A stretch of 64,000 bases of DNA from Kryptolebias marmoratus (lineage: Eukaryota; Chordata; Actinopteri; Cyprinodontiformes; Rivulidae): the NCBI RefSeq assembly GCF_001649575.2, contig NC_051438.1, positions 12,322,705 to 12,386,704 of the forward strand, read 5' to 3'. The translations under genes were made by a program, and so were the position numbers. Positions 24,301-35,754 of this stretch are shown here, piece after piece. Position 1 is the stretch's first letter. Every line of letters begins with the position of its first letter. The notes beneath the pieces were generated by a model. That model was not told the DNA's origin. It saw nothing but the letters and a program-made list of their open reading frames with translations, and ran no database searches.

Positions 24301-25420
24301 ACAATAAAATGATGCTGCCTCCTGAATTAAAAAAGAGGAGAAGAAAAATCCTTTTTCACAGATTGAATACCTCTTATAAAAGATGTTCTTGGACAAATTC
24401 AAGCAATTCTGTTTTTTTTTCATACCACAAGCAGCACTTTTAATTTCATTTATGAATAGCTTTTTGGGACAGTGCTCTTATAAAATGTTTCATTCAGACA
24501 TAAATTACAACTTCAAGTCGTGTAAATATGAAATATTTATATATATATATATATGTAAATATATATGAAATTTGAATGTTCATAGGTTTTAATCCTTTTT
24601 TGGCAACGAGTTCTGCAAATGTAGCGTGACCTGATAAGGTTAGGAAATTTCATTAGAGAGCTTCAAAAAACACTGATAACTTTGGTAAAACTTGCCCCCC
24701 AAAAAATAAAAATTAAGCTTACAACGTAAAATGTATTTCAGACAAATCCAGCACTTTTGAAAGACATTTTTCATCCATTTTTTTTTTAATGTAAAATGTA
24801 TTGTGTTAAAAGATGGCATAAGGTTGCAGAAAGCACATGAAGAAGAAAAGCGAGCGAGTTGCCTTATACAAAAAAAGAAAAACTGGAAATAATTCACATT
24901 TGATCTGTCAGGAATCCACTGTTCCTCCTGAAGATTCCAGGATGTAGGGTCGGGAATGTTGTGGAATCATGTCTGAACTTCAAGTTCAAGGAGAAGAAAA
25001 ATGAAAAAGGATTCACGAGATGTGGTATCAAGATTGAACTAATAACTACCCAGAGAGAGATTTTTCTAACATTTTAGGAACAGATAGAATAAAAAAATAA
25101 AAAATACTGTTGATTGACAAGATCAGCTCATGCAGGACTGCTGATAGTCAAGGGGCACAACTTGTAGGTTATTTATCATACAGGGTACTGATAAGTTCTG
25201 CTATCTTTAAGGATGAACTAGCTGGACTCCCAAACATGCTGTAAGGTTCTTGAAGATACTTTCCTCACGCAGCATTACGAAAAGAAGTCTGCCGCCGTTA
25301 ATAAGACTTTATGCAGGAAAATGCTTTTAAACAATTGTTTTGCAATTAAGTTACCTGATTATTCACTTTGTACTGTCCTTCTAAACACATAGTTGAAACT
25401 ACAATGACTGTTAAAAATGC
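24301..25420. other. AT-rich intergenic DNA, no gene seen
   Basis: Short TA array at about 24537-24556. Open frames are short and unassigned. Confidence 0.4.
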
Positions 25421-25426
25421 AACAGT

Positions 25427-25640
25427 CAGAGGGATTGAAGGAATATTTATTTAAATCGTGTTCCTGGGGAAAGTTTATGAATGCTTTATATCTTACCTGC
25501 AGCAGACAGCTGTCAGAGGGATGTTGGTTTGGTGAATCCGGGAGAAATTCTCATGCAGAAGATGCAAATTAAACTGAGGCCTACTGAGCAAATTTCTGCC
25601 ATGTGCCAGAGGAAATAACCATCTAATGCAAACGTGACAG
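25427..25640. mobile_element. Decayed TTAA-element arm
   Basis: GTTCCTGGGGAAAGTTTATGAATGCTTTATATCTTACCTGCAGCAGACAGCTGT-like wording (about 25459-25512) matches the left arm of the TTAA family with several substitutions. The terminal TTAA and the partner arm are not recognisable. Confidence 0.45.
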
Positions 25641-26690
25641 GGTGTAAAAGTTTACAATTGAGCACTTACCTGAAGTGGTTTTCGAGGTTTGAGTTGTTTT
25701 CGGTGGCTAAAATTCACACTTAGCCCAAACTACAGTACTCTGGATGTTGTTTTCTTTGTCCACATATTCAGACATAAACACTGAAGTACATATGCCATGT
25801 CAAGAACATCTACATTAGTGGTGTATCAAAATAGAGAGAAAAAATGTGGTTAACATGGCTAAAAGGTTTTTACAAAGTATTATTTTATACTGTTTAGTTT
25901 TCTCTCAGTTATTAACCAAGTCAGCTAAAGATAGATTGGCTGACCGATTTTAATCTACCTCTATTGGCCACTGCAATCTGACATACATGTACATACCTAA
26001 TCAGTTATCAAGTAGGAACATGGAGATGCAGCAGCAGCTGCTACAGCCAGCGTACTGTAGCCCACAAATTGGCTTTTAAGAGAGAATGCCCATATGATTT
26101 TTTTGGGTGGCAATTTCTTCTAAGGGTTAAGCACTTATTGTTATATTTTGTCAAATGAAAAATACAAATAAGCCGAAAAAATTTTAAACCCTGTGTCGTA
26201 TATTGTCCATCACATGCCCTGATGTCTAAAAACAGTAAAGGAAAGAATCCAAATCTAATCTCATCACATAATCAAAGTTTGTCTTACTTCACCCTCATCA
26301 TGTTGTTATCAGATGTAGAAAACAGCTTTTTGTTTGTTTGTGTTTCTAGGGAAGAAAGTGATGGTGGACATGTGCAGAACAGGCTTCTACATCATCGTTT
26401 CTGAAACGTTCTGTATCGAGGATCCACGAGAAACTGAGGTCTGTGCCACTTTTCCAGATGCAATTTCAGATTTTGTGCATCCATCGAACTCACAAAGCCC
26501 TCGCAGAGTGAACTTTGCGCCTCCGGCTTGGCTGTGAACCACGCAGCATCTCTCTGCTCTGGTTCAGTTTGTCCAAATTTAAATGAGGGCTCATGCATAC
26601 ATATACATATAGTATTTATGTAAATAACTGTCAGGGCAAAAAAAAAAAAGCTCCTGATTGTCAAAGCGCTGTTTGAAACACGTGTTTAGT
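25641..26690. other. Intergenic DNA, no gene seen
   Basis: A 67-codon plus-strand frame (26334-26537) follows an acceptor-like TTTGTGTTTCTAG at about 26338-26350, but it lacks any recognisable domain. I do not call a gene. Confidence 0.35.
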
Positions 26691-27330
26691 GTGAAATATT
26701 TAGTGTCTCCTGAGAGCTGCTGGTATTTGCGTCTATTTGCGAAAACGAAATCGAAGACGTTTAACAATGCGTTGCACTGCTGGCTTCACAAAGAGAGTGC
26801 AGGTATGCCAGGAAGAGAATTATTATAATCCTCTCTTCCAGTGATGAGTGGCAGACATTATTGCATATTGTTGCGCATCAGAAGATTCTTTTTTTTGTAA
26901 TTTATTAAGCTAAAATAAGGCTGCGGTAATGATCAATGCAACCTAAAATGCCACCTACTGATTCAGAAATGTCTTCCTGAACATGATTCCTCCCTGATAT
27001 TTTGTTCATGTACTTTTTCTGTGCTTCATCTGTTAAGTCCTGGAGCTCACAGTGAAACAACATTTTTTCTCTTTCGCTCCGTGGCTCTTGTCGCTCATGT
27101 GTTTGTGACAGCCGTCTTTGAACTGCGCAGCAAGAACAACGGAGATCTGCTGCGTTCTGATGCCAAATGAGCGTAAATCGCTCCCGCCTGAATTGTATGG
27201 GCAATGTTTGTGCCAGCGTATAATTAGCGCGATTTGCTGTGTGAGTCACTCTGAGACGGAGCAGATAAGGGAAGCAAATGAAGAAGTAAAGATGGAGCAG
27301 ATATCACCCGCTGAGCAATCTTAGTGAATC
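26690..27330. other. Candidate conserved non-coding island
   Basis: Words such as ATTATTGCATATTGTTGCGC, GGCTGCGGTAATGATCAATG and CAGCGTATAATTAGCGCG occur in unique, balanced-composition DNA. Overlapping open frames on both strands are unassigned. Regulatory role inferred. Confidence 0.33.
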
Positions 27331-27588
27331 TGCCCGTGAGTTTTAAAAGAAAAAAAAAAATCTGTTTTTCTAACCAAAAACTTTTGTTTGTGTGAGGATG
27401 AGAGGCGTACACGTAGCAGAATATGTCAGTTTTTATAAATATGTGGAGTAGTGTGGGCACAACCTTAGACAGGCCTTAGCCTGAGTCGCTGTTAGCTTTA
27501 CTCCTGCACTTTACGCTCCAAACTGAGATCGCTTTGACTGCGGTCCAGTGCAGGTAAGATAATGACTACTGTAATAACAAGACGGTTG
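27331..27588. other. Intergenic DNA, nothing distinct
   Basis: Poly(A)-type tract near 27349-27360. No gene. Confidence 0.4.
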
Positions 27589-27851
27589 CGGGCCTTTTTC
27601 TCTGGAGTTTGCACGTTCTCCCTGTGTGCATGTGTGGGCTTTCTCCAGGTGCTTCGCTTTCATCTCAGAGTCCAAAAACATCCATGTCAGGGTAACTGGC
27701 TACTCGACATTGTCACTTAGTGTGAGTATCACTTAGTGCCCTGATCCTCTCCATGTGGTGCTGTGATGGACTGGTGTACCCTGCCTCTCGCCCAGTGACC
27801 TGTGGAGACAGGCACCATCTCCTCACAACTCTGAAAAAAAAAAAAAAAAAA
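27589..27851 (+). repeat. Interspersed repeat of the (ATCC)-ended family, A-tailed, opposite orientation
   Basis: GGAGTTTGCACGTTCTCCCT, GGGCTTTCTCCAGG, AGTCCAAAAACATCCATG, GGTAACTGGC, TGATGGACTGG and CCTCTCGCCCAGTGACC occur in canonical order. It ends in 18 adenines (27834-27851). The A-tail on this orientation suggests a recombinant or processed end unlike the (ATCC)n end of other copies. Confidence 0.75.
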
Positions 27852-28030
27852 CAAGAAAGCAAAGAAAGCAGATGACTGAATCTGACATATATTCTTGTTT
27901 TTCCTGTTTTCTGCACTGATATCAATATTTTGTTAAGCTGCATGATTTTGTCTATTTTTAATGGAACGCGCCATAGCCAGCTTAGTGATCCTTATTCTAG
28001 CCTGCGGCTAGTTGCTTTCTAAGTGTTACC
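27852..28030. other. Intergenic DNA, nothing distinct
   Basis: Short unique stretch. Confidence 0.4.
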
Positions 28031-29330
28031 TGTAAAACTCCTCTCTGCCTGGTAACACAACTTGTTCAGCAAAGTGCAAAAACCGTACTCCCACTCTTCG
28101 CACACACTGCCAGCTGAGCACATGTTCCTGGCTGAGTCACCACAGTTGGGAAATATCATCATGGCCGCAGCGACGAGCCGCCTCACTGTGGCAAGGAGAA
28201 AACCCTCCCTGCTCGTGGAACTTTTACCAACACTTCTCACTATCTTATTTATAACAGGCTTATTCAATAGTTTGACTAGTTTCTTTGCACATCCTTGACC
28301 TTTTGGACATTAAATTGCAAATGAGATGTGACCCTTGCATGCTCCAGCAGCTGAGGCGACTGAGGCTGGTACATCTACACTCCCTACACGTCTCTGCGCC
28401 GAGGCCCCAAGGCTGCAGTGTTAGCACCAAATTGACAAAGCAAGTAGATGTGACAGGGGGAGTCATAAAATTGCATTTTGTAAGATCCGTGTTTCCCCCC
28501 CCACCATCTCCTCTCTTGTCCCTCAGCACTTCAAAAATTAGATCATTGCTCAATTTAAAGCGATATGATAGATCTTAGACTGAATCTGTGTTATCCACTC
28601 GTTCAGATAAGATGGAAGAGGATGAAGACCGGAGCCCCTGGGGGCTGAGCGTGTAGGTTTGCCGCGGTTACAATCGCTGCAAAATGCTGCGATTCCTCTC
28701 TCGCCATTGACAAACACACACCATCCTTATGACTGGAACGTGTGCCATCAAAGCTGATGATTTTATCAGGTAATTTCTCATTTTCAGGTGCAGCGTTTCC
28801 CTTTCTCCCCCCCCTCCTCTTTCAGTACGGCGAGGTGAGAAGTACAGCAGTGAGATACAGACAGCAGCGAGCACTTTTAGAAAGATTGAAATGTTTGCCA
28901 CCGGCGTCAGATGGGCGCATAATCTGTGGCACGGTCATGTGGTACGCCACACCACAGTTGTGCATGCATTCATTATAATGGAATAATTATTTCCTCCCAG
29001 GGAATAGCCTCTAAAACCCCAATGGCTTTGAAGAGATTCAATGCTCCTTTTTTTTCTTTTTTTTTCGCTGGACACTGGCACCTAGAACGCCGCTCCATGA
29101 TAGCAGGAGAGAAAAATCCCTTTGAGCGAAGATGAAATTTATCAGCGCTCCTGTAGCTCCCTCCCATCCCTAATTTCCCAGGTGCTACAGAGGAGTGTAG
29201 ATTGCAGAAAGGCTCTCTGAAGCATGAAGCTCCTGCTGAATACTAGGTCACTTAACAAGCTCAGACCACACAGCCACATCAGCCCAAGGATCACCTACTG
29301 TCCGGCAAAGCGAGATGAGATCTACTTAAA
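28030..29330. other. Cluster of candidate conserved islands
   Basis: Unique, moderately GC-rich DNA with long repeat-free blocks: 28110-28560 (GCTGAGGCGACTGAGGCTGG, CAAATTGACAAAGCAAGTAG), 28640-28790 (TTTGCCGCGGTTACAATCGC, CGCTCTTTC-like words) and 28880-29200 (CATTCATTATAATGGAATAA, AAATTTATCAGCGCTCC). Frames of 60-100 codons occur on both strands but none shows a protein family. Confidence 0.33.
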
Positions 29331-29620
29331 AACTCTACCAAAAGTTGCCCCTGAAACTTAACCCCCAACTTTGTTTTCTTATCGGCCGTCCTTTCGTAAT
29401 TAAAGCGGCTGCGCTGCCACTTAAAAGGGTTTCTCGGTGCATGTTTTTGCATCGCTTAAACATGTAACGATGGAAAGGGCAAGGACCCCCTGCCTTTACT
29501 GATAAATTCTGACACAGTCTGATCATGTAAATGATCCGTTCTTTATGCAAATCCACATCCAATTATTAGCTGCTGATTGCTGTGCTATTACTGATTGTTG
29601 GTGTTTAATGTGATCTCAGT
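29331..29620. other. Candidate conserved non-coding island
   Basis: CGTAATTAAAGCGGCTGCGC, a POU octamer in CTTTATGCAAATCCACATCC (29545-29552) and CAATTATTAGCTGCTGATTG lie within 200 bases. No coding signal. Confidence 0.36.
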
Positions 29621-31390
29621 GAAATAATACATTGTGCCACCTATGTTCTACACAACCACATGCGAACAATCACACCAGGGCCTTCTGCAGCATTAATGGC
29701 ACAAGCCTCCCCAAAAAAAGAATAAGAATTCAGATAAGATAACATCCAGACACTTGCTTGGCTCTGAGACAAAGAACAAATTTCCCTTAGCAGTCAGAGT
29801 TTCCATGACTGCAAGCATGCACGAGCAGGATGAAGCAGCATTTGGCTGCTCAATTAATTTTAAAAGTTTTTACACTATTAAGCACAATTTATCCAGCGGC
29901 TATTACATCGTCTCCTTCTTTTTTTTTTTTTTTTTTACTTTGATTTTGTGTGTGCGTGTGCAGTAGCAAAATCTCTGCATTTTAAACTGTGCATTAAAAT
30001 GCAGATTGGAGTACCAGACGATTTCTTACTCAGGTTAGGCTGAAATTAAAATTGCCTGCAATCACTCAACCAACACCACAGCCAAGTCGGAGCTAAATCT
30101 TCGTCGTTGTTTTTGTCTGTAAGATCACACTAAAACAAGATGGCCTTTTCTTTTATGTTTTTTTGTTTTGTTTTGTTTTGTTGGAGATGGGTAGCAATAG
30201 AGAAAGAAAATATGAAAACTGGTGGCCTTAAGGAAAAAAAATGCATTGAAATGTTGTAATTCTTCAAAAATTCAAACACATTGCGTTAGTGAGGATACTC
30301 ATATTGAACTCATTAAGACAAAAGTTTTATTTTAACAACTTACCGCCATCTGTGTTTCAGCAATAGAAAGATTGTGCCAGGTGCATTCACACTTGAACTG
30401 TCTTGTTGCTTTTGTTCCTTCATCCCACAGCTTCCAAGTCATCCTGTCACTGTAAAACTTCAGCTTTTAAAGCACTCCTCTTCTTCTAAAATGGGACCTT
30501 TCCTCAACTTCCTTCTGGCTCATTACACAGAAACACCTGTGGAGCCCATTAATTCAGGGACATACATAATGGTAATATGAATACATAGTTAAAGAAATTC
30601 AGGATAAGTTTTACCTGTTTTGTAGTCTAGACCTCTAAGTTTCAGGGCTTTTTGTCCAAGTTTGGTTTCTTTATTAGAGATTAAGGTAAAAGACATTTTT
30701 CAAACAAAGCACCCAGCAGCTCAGAAAAAGGGTTAAATATTTCTTGTTTGAATTCAGATTTATTACTTTTTTACTACTTTTGGCAATGCTTCTGACCATT
30801 CCAATTAGCTGTAGTTAGACTATCTCCCAAACCTAAGGTTTTCAGTTTTTAGAGCTTGAACACTGCATTTAATTTTCCCATTATCAACACATGCTTAAAT
30901 TAGTTTTTGAATGGGTTACCCCAAACAATACATAATGTAGCCGGGGATATTCCTGCTCAAGCTGAATGAACAGAAAGAAAAGCTACTCTGAGGCTAGAGA
31001 TGGATAGCTGGTTTCGTTTTGGCTCGCGATCAATGAGCTCAGTGGCCAACAAATCCCATATCCAGCCAATCATCTGACCAACCATCCAACAAATGTTACA
31101 AGCAAAACCCGAAAATAAATGATGCCATATGCTAAAGTAAGAACTTGCGTCGTTTTTTTAACGTGAAAAGCACAAGTGCTGGGTCTCAGCCCATCTCTGA
31201 TGTCATGCCATTATCTGGGACACATCAGCCTTAGAACTTTCCAGCAGATGCAGATTTTATCGATTTAATCATTTTTACTGAAATAAAGGACAGACTTACA
31301 ATTCATTTTAGGGTGTTCTTCTCATTCCAGCGGCCGCTGCTGCAGCACTGCCTGAAAGCGAGAAGCAAACAGTATTTTTCCTCAAAGCAA
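29621..31390. other. AT-rich intergenic DNA, no gene seen
   Basis: T18 tract at 29919-29936, TTTTG repeats at about 30160-30182. Open frames short and unassigned. Confidence 0.4.
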
Positions 31391-31790
31391 AATGGGAAAA
31401 AAAGTTGTGATCAGGTTAATGAATGTCAGAGACAGCAGTGATAAAACATGTGGTGAAAACTCTCCAAAACCTCTGCACATCGAACTGTCCAAGGTTTGGG
31501 TTAATTACTGGAGTTTCTGTTAATGACGGTGTCATCCTTGTATAATAATTAGTGCCTAAATTGCAATTAAAATGGCCAAGTGTGCTATTAATTTCATTAG
31601 GACCAGCTAGATAATTAATAATCAATTTGTGCTGCTTTGTTCAAAGAAGTAATTGTGCCAGACTTGTTTTGTTATTTATTAAAATACATTTTCATAGGAA
31701 GTATGAGAGTTGAGCAAATTATGTGAAATAATTCTTTGTGTCAAATTGAAATCAAGCATAGGAGAAATTCCTCAGTGTTAGGAAACTACT
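31390..31790. other. Homeodomain-motif-rich candidate enhancer
   Basis: Between 31501 and 31655 there are at least eight TAAT/ATTA cores, among them TATAATAATTAGTGCC, TTGCAATTAAAATGG, CTATTAATTTCATTAGG and GATAATTAATAATCAA. They are interspersed with non-AT words (GGCCAAGTGTG, GGACCAGCTAG) rather than in a simple repeat. This is the classic texture of a vertebrate developmental enhancer. Function and conservation are inferred. Confidence 0.42.
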
Positions 31791-32201
31791 CACACAGGGT
31801 TTTATTTAAATAAATGTATTCATAGTTAAACAATAGTATTTTGTGGTCTTTTTATTTTACTGCTTTATGAGATCAGAATGTTGTTACTTATTTGTCTCAC
31901 CAGTCAGAACTCGGATCTGGGAATGACATCACACCTGAATTAAGAGTTTTCCAGTTTGGTGTCATTTGCTGCTTGTTGTGCTCAGAAACCAGGCTAACTG
32001 TTGTTAGCAGTACTAGCTGATAATGTATTTCTCTGTCTTTTACTTCTTCAGACACTGTGGCAACAGGTTCACTAGAGATGGTACATTCCTATGTCTGATT
32101 ACCTGGGATGCTAACTAAGTCCAAATAAAAAGTTTACTGCTTAACTGTCACTAAGTTGAACGTTCAAGGCTCATGTCAGCCACTTTGGATTTTGAGGCTG
32201 G
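31791..32201. other. Intergenic DNA, nothing distinct
   Basis: Unique sequence before the LTR, no gene. Confidence 0.4.
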
Positions 32202-32723
32202 TGTCAGGCTTGAGGAAAATGTACCCCGGAGTGCAGACTCATCTTAAAACTAAAACTGGATTTATTGTAACACAAAAAAACCCCAAAAGGCTGACTTGGC
32301 AGCAAACTAATAAGAAGGACTTACACAAATGATCACGAGAAGACACAAGGAGCATAATCAAACTGTGGTGCAGAAAACAAACAGCAGGAACCAGAAAACA
32401 GAAAGCAATGAACCAGCGAGTAATGGAAGCTAAGGAACAAATTATAAGGATAAGGCTGATGAGGAATTGGACACAGATGACTGATTACTAACTATGAACA
32501 GGTGCAGATGGGTGAGGCGGGCTGACACGGAAAACTACTGAGGGAGAGTGACTAATGACACAAGGAACACAGAGGGGCGCAGGGCGCAAAACTACACAGC
32601 ATAAGAAACGGGGAATAGACAAAACACATGGATCACAAGAAATAAAAAACAGAAATGGGAAGGACGACAATAGACCTAAAACTAAAGTCTACTAAAAAAA
32701 AACAAAAAACTCAAACCCTAACA
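32202..32723 (-). mobile_element. Solo LTR (copy C), TGTCAGG...CCTAACA, 5-bp TSD GCTGG
   Basis: 522 bases bounded by TGTCAGGCTTGAG and CTCAAACCCTAACA, which are imperfect inverted repeats. Perfect GCTGG duplications flank it at 32197-32201 and 32724-32728. On the minus strand AATAAA (plus TTTATT, 32261-32266) lies about 60 bases before the 3' end, giving minus orientation. It is collinear with copy A at 597-1383. No internal domain, so a solo LTR. It is the cleanest copy for defining the family consensus. Confidence 0.8.
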
Positions 32724-32728
32724 GCTGG

Positions 32729-34340
32729 TTATAAATCTCAGATTTTTCAAGCTCGAATTCCAATTTCAGAGGGTGTTCCAGTTCTTTTTACTGAGTACAA
32801 GTGGAGCACAACAGAAGTCTCAGTATTGACTGGCTAATCTGAGTGTAACAGTGTGCATATTCATGCTGAACCGTCTGGTCTGGTGCATGCTATCACATGA
32901 AAAATACATTAGTGACTGCTGTCATCTACAGGAAGCCTCATATGTTTGTTTTATTTACTGCTTCATTATAACTGCTAAAGGTGGTATCTCACTGCGCTGC
33001 AGATGTAGTTGCAAACTGCTACGAGAAAAAAAACAGGCAAATTATTTGATGACGTGTCACTGAATTCTGAATGTTAGCGTCCAAGCTTCCATCAAGCCAC
33101 GCAGCCACATTTTGAGAAGTTAATTTTTAAAATTCACCACCTTTTCTCGTGTGTACAGCTTGTATTGTTGGCCGTGCACATTATTCTGTTACCCACCTCC
33201 AACCATGCTGCACTCTCCTCATTTTGTTCTCACCTTAGAAAACATCCCCAAATTAATGATTCAGTCTACTAGAATACACTTTTAAAAATGAAAACTGGCA
33301 GATTTAGACGAGTTTTTAAATAATTATTATTCATGATTGGTGTGGGTTTCAGACTTGGACGTTCAGGGCTGTAGCCTCAGCTGTTTCCTGTCATAGAGAA
33401 ACTCCTGTGCAGGTATAAAAATGCAACTCTAGCACTCTAAAACTTACAAAAACAAAAACTTGAGAATGGCAGGAGTTTCCTGTGACAATTCAAAATTCAT
33501 CCAACAAGGCTGCGAGCTTTTGCAACTCTTGTGAGGAAATTAGGAGCCCCTGCGAACAACTCAAGACAGTTTGGAGACTCCCTTACAGATGCCGTTCACC
33601 AACGACATTAAGACAGTAATAACATAAACTGCAAATTTATGTTTCAATTTGCTAGTAAAGCTACCAGTTGTCCAATCCTACCTTGTTGTACATGGCCTGC
33701 TACCTTCGAACCTCCCCAGGAGCAACGGTGATTTGTTTTCATCTGTTTTTCCTGTTGTACACAACCTGTTCTAAACTCTAATTTACTGTATGTGTGTCGT
33801 TACACCCCTACTAGCTAAAAACTGGTATAAACTACAAAAATTTAGAATCTTTCTTTACATGTTTTGTTATAATCACCCTGTTTGTATTTTTAGCTTTTTT
33901 ATTGTATGGTGGACCAGCTTGGTTCAGATTGCTGCTTCACAGAAACAAAAAACTCAGAATGGACTCTAAAAATTTCTAAGCTATAGTGGACAAAACTGAA
34001 AGGCCAGATAACACCCCGGGGTGAGCTGACTCTTTGATTAAACCATTTTAGAAACAAAATGTTGTAAATAGGCCCATTTAAAATGTTCGGTGCTGCGTTT
34101 CAGCAGCCACTGGTGGCGTCTCAATATCACAGCCATCTAAGAGGAGGCAGATGTGTTAACAGCCACATTAAAACAAAGAAGATAAACGCTATCTGTTAGC
34201 CGCACAAATGGGCATGTCAACAAAGGATATATAATGTTTTTCACAACTCGTGCTTTCAAAAAAATAAAGAAATCAAAAACCCCAAAAGCTTCCACAGCAG
34301 GGGCCCACATTTGATCCACATCTTGAGCTGTTAAAAGGCA
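32729..34340. other. AT-rich intergenic DNA, no gene seen
   Basis: No recognised repeat or coding region. Confidence 0.4.
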
Positions 34341-34680
34341 GCCTTTAGTATTTAGAGTTGTTTCTTCCTGCTAGTTTTGCCATTCAGGTCTGCGGGGAGG
34401 CAAATGCTGCACTGATTCGTGCTGTACCTGTCTTTAAGGACTGTGACAGCAGCAGGATGATTGCAAGGGTGATTTGGTTCCGCAGAGTCTTGTTTATTGG
34501 CAGCCATTTAGCCAAGCATGTCTTCAAAACCTCAGCAGGATAATTTACTGGTTTACGCTGCGATATTCTCACAGAGATACGCTCCAGAGCAAAAAGAATC
34601 TGTCGTGCTGACTGGCGAAATGTCATGAGATTACAGATATCTTGTCTGGTCATATTGTGTGCAGCGCTGGGAATTCAGCC
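34340..34680. other. Candidate conserved non-coding island
   Basis: Repeat-free sequence with GGATGATTGCAAGGGTGATT, CTTGTTTATTGGCAGCCATT and GCAGGATAATTTACTGG. The minus strand is open for 89 codons (34384-34653), but the translation shows no known family. Regulatory island is preferred, weakly. Confidence 0.33.
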
Positions 34681-35754
34681 CCATCCAGTTTTGGTGATAA
34701 AGTATTCTAATTTAAGTCAGCTCATTTGTATTGCAACAAACACACAACTAGAAAACATTTTTATTTTAATAAACTTCATTCCTTTTTTTTTCCTTCTCGC
34801 ATGCTTAAGATATCACATTTCATTAGAAAATCCTGACAACAAAGCCACATAATGGAAAATGGCTTATATCAAGTGATACTGCAGCGAAGGGGGAGATTAA
34901 AGTATAAATCCAGCTTCTCAGTCCGATATTCACACAGTTTTTTTGGGGGGTGGGGGCTTGTGAACAGCCTAAGAACCAGATTAAACTGAAATTCTACCAG
35001 TGGCCCACAGTGGAAATAAAACTGTGGCGTTCCATTTTTACCAAGAGCTTTAAAAAGGCACGCGGTGGCTTCTCTGACACAGAAATTCTGCAACACTGCT
35101 GAGCAGCCATGTCAGCTCTTCACCCACTTAACAAGAAATGGTGCCAGGGTCTGAAGAAAAACACATTTCACCATCATATAATGTCTCATTTTTCAAGAAA
35201 ACCTGACAACACCATGAGTGGGAACACTCCATGAATGACAGCATTTCTGCTTGCAGTACCCCACCCTCCACCCCAACATTTTTCCAGTTTGCCAAACAAA
35301 TACATGGGGAGCAGCGGCATGGGGAAGGGGGGGATTATTTAATTGAAATCACTAAGTGAAGAGTTTTGAATAACTTGGACTTTATCTGTTGTTACGCTGT
35401 GGGCTTAGTGTCCAACCTCAGGGGAGTCCAGGCAATCCCCCGACTTTCTCTGGAGATCGGAAGAAAGAAATGTGCAACAGAATGGAAATCTCAACACTCA
35501 CAGCTCTCCCCGATTACTACTGAAAGCATCCGCGGCACACTGGGTAAGACAGGCAGCCAAGCATTGATAATGAGGGAAAGGGTGAAACAGAAAGTGCCGT
35601 TTGGGCAGCATATGCAGGCAAAAACAAAGCAAAAAGAATCACACTTATTTACCCCTCTAGAGGAGCTGGGCACCAGCTGTGCCTTCTATCAGTTTCATGC
35701 AGTCTTCAGTCTTTCAGATGCGAGGCACGCAACAGTAAAAGGAAAGGGCTGCTT
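34681..35754. other. Intergenic DNA, no gene seen
   Basis: A 130-codon plus-strand frame (35366-35758) has no recognisable motif. A G run lies at about 34944-34956. An AAGGCACGCGGTG word at about 35054-35066 resembles part of miR-124 but has no hairpin. Confidence 0.35.

Noticed and set aside
26334..26537. Acceptor-like TTTCTAG followed by a 67-codon frame.
   Set aside because: No partner donor or conserved protein; overlapping minus-strand frame of similar length.
35054..35066. AAGGCACGCGGTG, identical to 13 bases of miR-124.
   Set aside because: The upstream sequence lacks the partner arm of the miR-124 hairpin and the match ends at base 13; chance or shared word.
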